Source: Mycolicibacterium mengxianglii (lineage in GTDB: Bacteria; Actinomycetota; Actinomycetes; Mycobacteriales; Mycobacteriaceae). From it: a DNA stretch of 64,000 bases. Of this stretch, positions 63,719 through 64,000 are shown one piece after another. The notes beneath the pieces were generated by a model, which did not search any database, was not told the origin of the DNA, and was given only the letters and a program-made list of their open reading frames with translations. The position numbers and the translations under genes were made by a program. The DNA lies in the NCBI RefSeq assembly GCF_015710575.1, contig NZ_CP065373.1, forward strand, positions 4,464,001-4,528,000. Direction: 5' to 3'. Each line of letters begins with the position of its first letter. Position 1 is the stretch's first letter.

Positions 63719-64000
63719 TCAGTGGAACTGGCCTTCTTCGGTCGAGCCCGCCAGTGCAGTCGTCGACGAAGTGGGGTCGACGGTGGTGGCGATCCGATCG
63801 AAGTAACCAGCGCCGACCTCACGCTGGTGCTTGGTGGCGGTGTAACCGCGCTCCTCGGCGGCGAACTCGCGCTCCTGCAGCTCGACGTAGGCGCTCATCT
63901 GGTTGCGGGCGTAGCCGTGGGCCAGATCGAACATCGAGTAGTTCAGGGCGTGGAAGCCGGCCAGGGTGATGAACTGGAACTTGAAGCCCATCGCGCCGAG
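63719..64000 (-). CDS. aceA: Isocitrate lyase, C-terminal part
   Basis: The frame is open at the window edge; 93 residues are visible. [20 protein letters not shown] and the end [14 protein letters not shown] are diagnostic of prokaryotic isocitrate lyase (Icl1). The catalytic Cys and metal site are outside the window. The enzyme splits isocitrate to glyoxylate and succinate in the glyoxylate shunt. The neighbouring fadB2 fits growth on fatty acids. Confidence 0.94.
   Translation of the reverse strand, partial: LGAMGFKFQFITLAGFHALNYSMFDLAHGYARNQMSAYVELQEREFAAEERGYTATKHQREVGAGYFDRIATTVDPTSSTTALAGSTEEGQFH

Overview
The window comes from a high-GC mycobacterium, probably a Mycolicibacterium-type rapid grower. 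Evidence for this is the mycothiol gene mshA, three mycolic-acid cyclopropane-synthase-type methyltransferases, hbhA, senX3-regX3, a cluster of menA, mtnP and a galE-type gene, and a gene order that follows the Mycobacterium tuberculosis Rv0467-Rv0536 block almost gene for gene. Those comparisons rest on recalled family knowledge, not a search. No phage, insertion sequence, CRISPR array, rRNA or tRNA was seen, and no stretch longer than 300 bases lacks a gene.

Layout. 1-6300: end of an FAD monooxygenase, a nitronate monooxygenase, a coupled mtnP-epimerase pair, menA, a PLP enzyme and small membrane proteins. 6308-13755 (minus): hemL followed by a phosphatase, TlpA-type thioredoxin, CcdA, ResB, CcsB and a ParA-like ATPase. 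This is a c-type cytochrome maturation operon tied to tetrapyrrole synthesis, with most stop/start codons overlapping. 13887-21434: two P-type ATPases (CtpF-like, and a copper pump with a CsoR-type operator), a deazaflavin nitroreductase with a remnant second copy, and an mpaB-tetR-PPOX operon. 21478-28791 (minus): hemA-hemC-hemD-hemB followed by four small membrane proteins. hemC is broken by a one-base frameshift.

28866-39942: HAD phosphatase, dehydratase-like protein, mycolate methyltransferase, acyltransferase, epimerase, the 33-residue ribosomal protein bS22, a BldC/Xis-like DNA-binding protein, proC, thioesterase, sugar-phosphate isomerase, an acidic membrane protein and Ppx. 39957-45996: regX3 and senX3 separated by two tiny coupled reading frames, then gpmA, a YbjN protein, mshA and a ROK-like regulator. 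46173-54884: SDR, L,D-transpeptidase lipoprotein, murB, twin DUF2505 genes plus a methyltransferase, a guanidine-I (ykkC) type riboswitch in front of an Na+/solute symporter, a nitrilase and an LmeA-like protein. 54917-64000: deoC, secreted and membrane proteins, hbhA and its neighbouring XRE regulator, a DUF445 protein, TetR, PPK2, two more mycolate methyltransferases, fadB2 and the end of isocitrate lyase.

The most notable signals are the guanidine-type riboswitch with a duplicated Shine-Dalgarno-bearing element, the micro-ORF relay between senX3 and regX3, the hemC frameshift, a bidirectional -10 element between murB and its divergent neighbour, a consistent TANNNT-N6-8-ATG/GTG leaderless promoter architecture, a probable ATA start codon in an ATAA overlap, and a mycolate methyltransferase that has lost active-site residues.
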